Source: Sedimentisphaerales bacterium (GTDB taxonomy: Bacteria; Planctomycetota; Phycisphaerae; Sedimentisphaerales; SM23-30). From it: a stretch of 7,654 bases of DNA. The stretch lies in contig JAFGDI010000298.1 of the NCBI GenBank assembly GCA_016932145.1, forward strand, positions 1 to 7,654, given 5' to 3'. The translations under genes and the position numbers were made by a program. The notes beneath the pieces were generated by a model. That model was not told the origin of the DNA. It was given only the letters and a program-made list of their open reading frames with translations, and made no database searches. Each line of letters starts with the position of its first letter. Within the stretch, counting starts at the first letter, position 1. Below are positions 5,809 to 7,654 of the stretch, one piece after another.

Positions 5809-6825
5809 TTATTCAATACTGCTAAGAAATGCTTTGAGCCTGCTGACAGGAACACCAAAATTTGTGCCGGTAAAGCCTCTGAGAAGAGCGGTGTTGACCG
5901 CAATAACCTTGCCTTCACTATTGAATACCGGCGAACCTGATGCCCCGATCGCAGTTGGTGCATCGTAGGCAATCTTATCAGGTACGATCTGACCGCATAT
6001 TCCACCAGTAGCCATAGGCTTTATCAACATTTTACCAGCCAATAATAAACCCAGCTCATCAAATGAAGAGCAGTTCAAGGCATTATCACCTGAATCTATA
6101 CGAGCTGTTATAAGGTCAAATCCGGTAGGATACCCCAAAACAGTAACGGGCATACCAACAGAAGCAGTAACATCATAACCGCAATCTAATGCCGGGATCG
6201 AACCATTATAATTTTTTATCTTCAATACCGCCAGGTCATCATATTGCGCAACGGCAAGCAGTTCGAGTTCAAAGGGTCTATCTATACCAGGGAAAAAAGC
6301 ACGAAGCATTAATACTCGCGGATTAAAACCGGCATCAATTATTTGTCGGTCTCGGGCCGTCTCTGACCAGGGAACAGCAATATGCCTGTTAGTAACTACA
6401 TAACCCCTTTGATCTACCAGAAAGCCACTGCCGGTATATTGAATATCAACCCGTCTTTTATCACTGCTAATACCGGCGGTAACATTGGCTGCTGCTACAA
6501 CACCTTTTACATCAGACCAGCAAATACCAACTCCACTGGCATCGGTAAAAATATACTCACCCTGGATCAGGCAAACCGAAAGGCTTTTCTCTTCTAATCC
6601 TGACGACGGACGAACATATTGCTCTGGGAAAAATTGGATATCACGACTCTGACCCGTTCCGCGATCACTCAATAGTTCAAAATTACTACCACTCAGATGT
6701 CGCATCTCTGTTCGGATCGACTTTATCTCTTGCCATTGAAATAATACAGCCAGAGCCAGACAGAGTATCACCACCGATACCGCTGCTAACCATAGCAGTT
6801 TCCTATCCTCTCCTTGCCTTTGCAT
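5809..6825 (-). CDS. Membrane-anchored trypsin-like (HtrA/S1C-type) serine protease without PDZ domain
   Basis: The 338-residue protein has a short charged N-terminus, one transmembrane segment (about 10-29), a short helical stretch (30-45), a linker, and a trypsin-like peptidase domain (about 105-338). The catalytic triad is intact: H148 in VVTNRHIAV, D197 in YDDLAVLKI, and S296 in GASGSPVF, the counterpart of GNSGGP. Basic residues before the membrane segment (R8, K9) suggest a cytoplasmic N-terminus and a periplasmic protease. HtrA/DegP proteases usually carry one or two PDZ domains after the peptidase; here the chain ends right after it. Five cysteines (85, 102, 215, 252, 277) lie on the predicted periplasmic side. 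The ATG at 6823-6825 is chosen for its AGGAG site; an in-frame TTG at 6940-6942 would add 39 atypical residues and overlap cheX. It follows cheX by 88 bp and is probably in the same transcript. Its substrate is unknown. Confidence 0.87.
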   Translation of the reverse strand: MQRQGEDRKLLWLAAVSVVILCLALAVLFQWQEIKSIRTEMRHLSGSNFELLSDRGTGQSRDIQFFPEQYVRPSSGLEEKSLSVCLIQGEYIFTDASGVGICWSDVKGVVAAANVTAGISSDKRRVDIQYTGSGFLVDQRGYVVTNRHIAVPWSETARDRQIIDAGFNPRVLMLRAFFPGIDRPFELELLAVAQYDDLAVLKIKNYNGSIPALDCGYDVTASVGMPVTVLGYPTGFDLITARIDSGDNALNCSSFDELGLLLAGKMLIKPMATGGICGQIVPDKIAYDAPTAIGASGSPVFNSEGKVIAVNTALLRGFTGTNFGVPVSRLKAFLSSIE

Positions 6826-6913
6826 TATTTCTCCTGCTCCTGCCTCTCTCACGCAACTGGTCGTACCAAAACAGCCACTACGACCACCCGCCAAATTCGC
6901 CCCTCCAGGGCAG
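6826..6913 (-). other. GC-richer, structured spacer between cheX and the protease
   Basis: This 88 bp spacer has 51 G/C bases (58%), richer than its surroundings. In minus-strand RNA it can form GCCC/GGGC (6908-6911 with 6899-6902, right after the cheX stop codon) and a 7-bp hairpin GGUCGUA/UACGACC (6879-6885 with 6859-6865, 13-nt loop). Neither is followed by a U-run, so these are not terminators. They might adjust protease translation or mRNA stability. No known riboswitch class was recognised. Confidence 0.4.
6831..6835 (-). promoter_or_regulatory. Shine-Dalgarno site fixing the protease start at 6825
   Basis: The minus strand reads AGGAG, five bases, then ATG (6823-6825). It is the only good ribosome site near the 5' end, and it places the start directly before a normal charged N-terminus and membrane anchor. 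Confidence 0.75.
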
Positions 6914-7390
6914 TTACCTGGAAATAACCATCCGGGCTGCAACCGGCTTAAAGTCTATATCCATCATTATAACATCTGGCTGATCCACATAATTCTGCCA
7001 GTTATTCTTATTTTCTATTATCTCCGACTGGGGAATGGTGACATCAAAAATATCATCTGGCGAACTGGCCAGACGAGGCAACAATATACCGCAAGTGGTA
7101 TTTAATATCTCCTTGAATGCGTCAACGCCCTTCTCTCTGGCAAGAGGGTCATCCTGTTCTAAGCCCATAATATTGGCTGCTGCACATATTACGACATCAA
7201 TACCGGCGGCTAATTCAATATGGCCAGAGATCGGCCCTTTGAAGTCCATTGATACCATTACTGCCTCACATGGCGATTCAAGTATATCTTCAACCGGCAA
7301 GGCCATCATAAAGGCCATTGTCTCTATCGTCTGAGCAAATGCCTCTGCCAGAACATCACTGGAATACAAATTATTATTTGTAGTTAACAT
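6914..7390 (-). CDS. cheX: CheX-like CheY-P phosphatase
   Basis: CheX-family proteins speed dephosphorylation of the response regulator CheY-P and so end the chemotaxis signal. The 158-residue product carries the phosphatase signature once, in D90-A-F-K-E94-I-L-N97 followed by G101, where the Glu and Asn correspond to the catalytic pair of the CheC/CheX/FliY family. Having a single site and no second E-x-x-N fits CheX better than CheC, which typically has two. The N-terminal helix (12-30) and the alternating hydrophobic strands (42-60 and 138-157) fit the family fold. The ATG has GGAGGA just upstream, and the gene lies 25 bp after cheD. The pairing recalls the cheC-cheD couple, so this protein may also bind CheD, which is inference only. 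Confidence 0.85.
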   Translation of the reverse strand: MLTTNNNLYSSDVLAEAFAQTIETMAFMMALPVEDILESPCEAVMVSMDFKGPISGHIELAAGIDVVICAAANIMGLEQDDPLAREKGVDAFKEILNTTCGILLPRLASSPDDIFDVTIPQSEIIENKNNWQNYVDQPDVIMMDIDFKPVAARMVISR

Positions 7391-7415
7391 CTTTTCCTCC
7401 TGGTCTGACGGTCTT

Positions 7416-7654
7416 TCATAATTCTTTAGACTGATCTTTTGTTGTCACAGTTACTTTACCATCAGCCATGTTCAGCACCAACGATCTGGCAGACGATCCG
7501 CCAACATCTTCCTTTTCAATAAATATACCTTTTTTCCACATTATCTGCCTTATAGCAGCATAATTCCTTTTGCCTATCTGAAACATCCTGGCATCATTCA
7601 TTATCTGAGCTCCGCCAGCTATTTTAACTTGCAGTCTCCTGAGATCAGCACCAA
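7416..7654 (-). CDS. cheD: Chemoreceptor glutamine deamidase CheD (5' end missing)
   Basis: Only the last 78 residues are in the window; the gene continues past its right end. The visible part shows the conserved C-terminal CheD pattern: KIAGGAQIM, then FQIGKRNYAAI, then EDVGGSSARSLVL and a final GKVTV strand. CheD deamidates selected glutamines in chemoreceptors and, in the CheC-CheD system, takes part in adaptation. The catalytic Cys and His lie in the missing N-terminal part, so activity cannot be judged. The open frame extends upstream of the internal ATG at 7599-7601 to the window edge with matching family sequence, so that ATG is not the start. It is followed by cheX after 25 bp. Confidence 0.9.
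   Translation of the reverse strand, partial: GADLRRLQVKIAGGAQIMNDARMFQIGKRNYAAIRQIMWKKGIFIEKEDVGGSSARSLVLNMADGKVTVTTKDQSKEL

Noticed and set aside
5805..6005. Minus-strand open frame of 66 codons inside the protease gene
   Set aside because: It is an alternate frame over the catalytic Ser region of a well-supported gene, with no recognisable domain.
6826..6942. N-terminal extension of the protease by 39 residues from a TTG start
   Set aside because: It would overlap cheX, lacks a good ribosome site and has unusual Gly/Cys-rich composition. The ATG at 6823-6825 has AGGAG at the right distance and leads straight into a membrane anchor.

Overview
All six complete genes and the one partial gene read leftward on the minus strand. 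The base composition is moderately AT-rich, most strongly between genes. The organism is very probably a motile diderm bacterium: a three-domain DsbD and a membrane-anchored trypsin-like protease both need a periplasm, and the chemotaxis genes include the CheD/CheX type of adaptation components. A Phycisphaerae-like planctomycete or another non-enteric diderm would fit, but the sequence does not settle this; treat the taxon as a low-confidence guess.

Right part (5809-7654): the 3' end of cheD runs off the window edge. It is followed after 25 bp by cheX, a CheY-P phosphatase with an intact E-x-x-N motif, and after a GC-richer 88 bp spacer with hairpins by a membrane-anchored HtrA-like serine protease that has a complete His-Asp-Ser triad but no PDZ domain. 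These three look like the end of one transcription unit.

Middle part (3218-5808): a 313 bp non-coding gap carries a near-consensus sigma-28 (FliA-type) promoter, TAAAGTGT-N11-GCCGATGA, driving cheW and then a two-TM chemoreceptor. The receptor has a compact HAMP-like region, a complete signalling hairpin, a flexible tail and a C-terminal GFDEF sequence that fits the CheR/CheB tethering pentapeptide pattern. A strong GC-rich intrinsic terminator closes this unit.

Left part (1-3217): dsbD is a single-gene unit with a possible promoter -10 box and an AT-rich terminator. Next is a stand-alone B12-binding-fold protein resembling the sensor half of CarH/LitR. It lacks their DNA-binding domain, has Glu where the cobalamin-ligating His should be, and ends in an Arg-rich tail. 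A terminator follows. At the window edge, a strong sigma-70-type promoter (TTGACA-N17-GATAAT) with overlapping TATCGATA palindromes points at an unseen leftward gene.

Functional reading: cheD/cheX (adaptation and signal termination) and cheW/receptor (signal input) form a split chemotaxis locus, with the cheW-receptor part probably tied to late flagellar expression. The protease inside the locus and the degenerate B12-fold protein are the least explained components. I found no CRISPR array, transposon, tRNA or rRNA.
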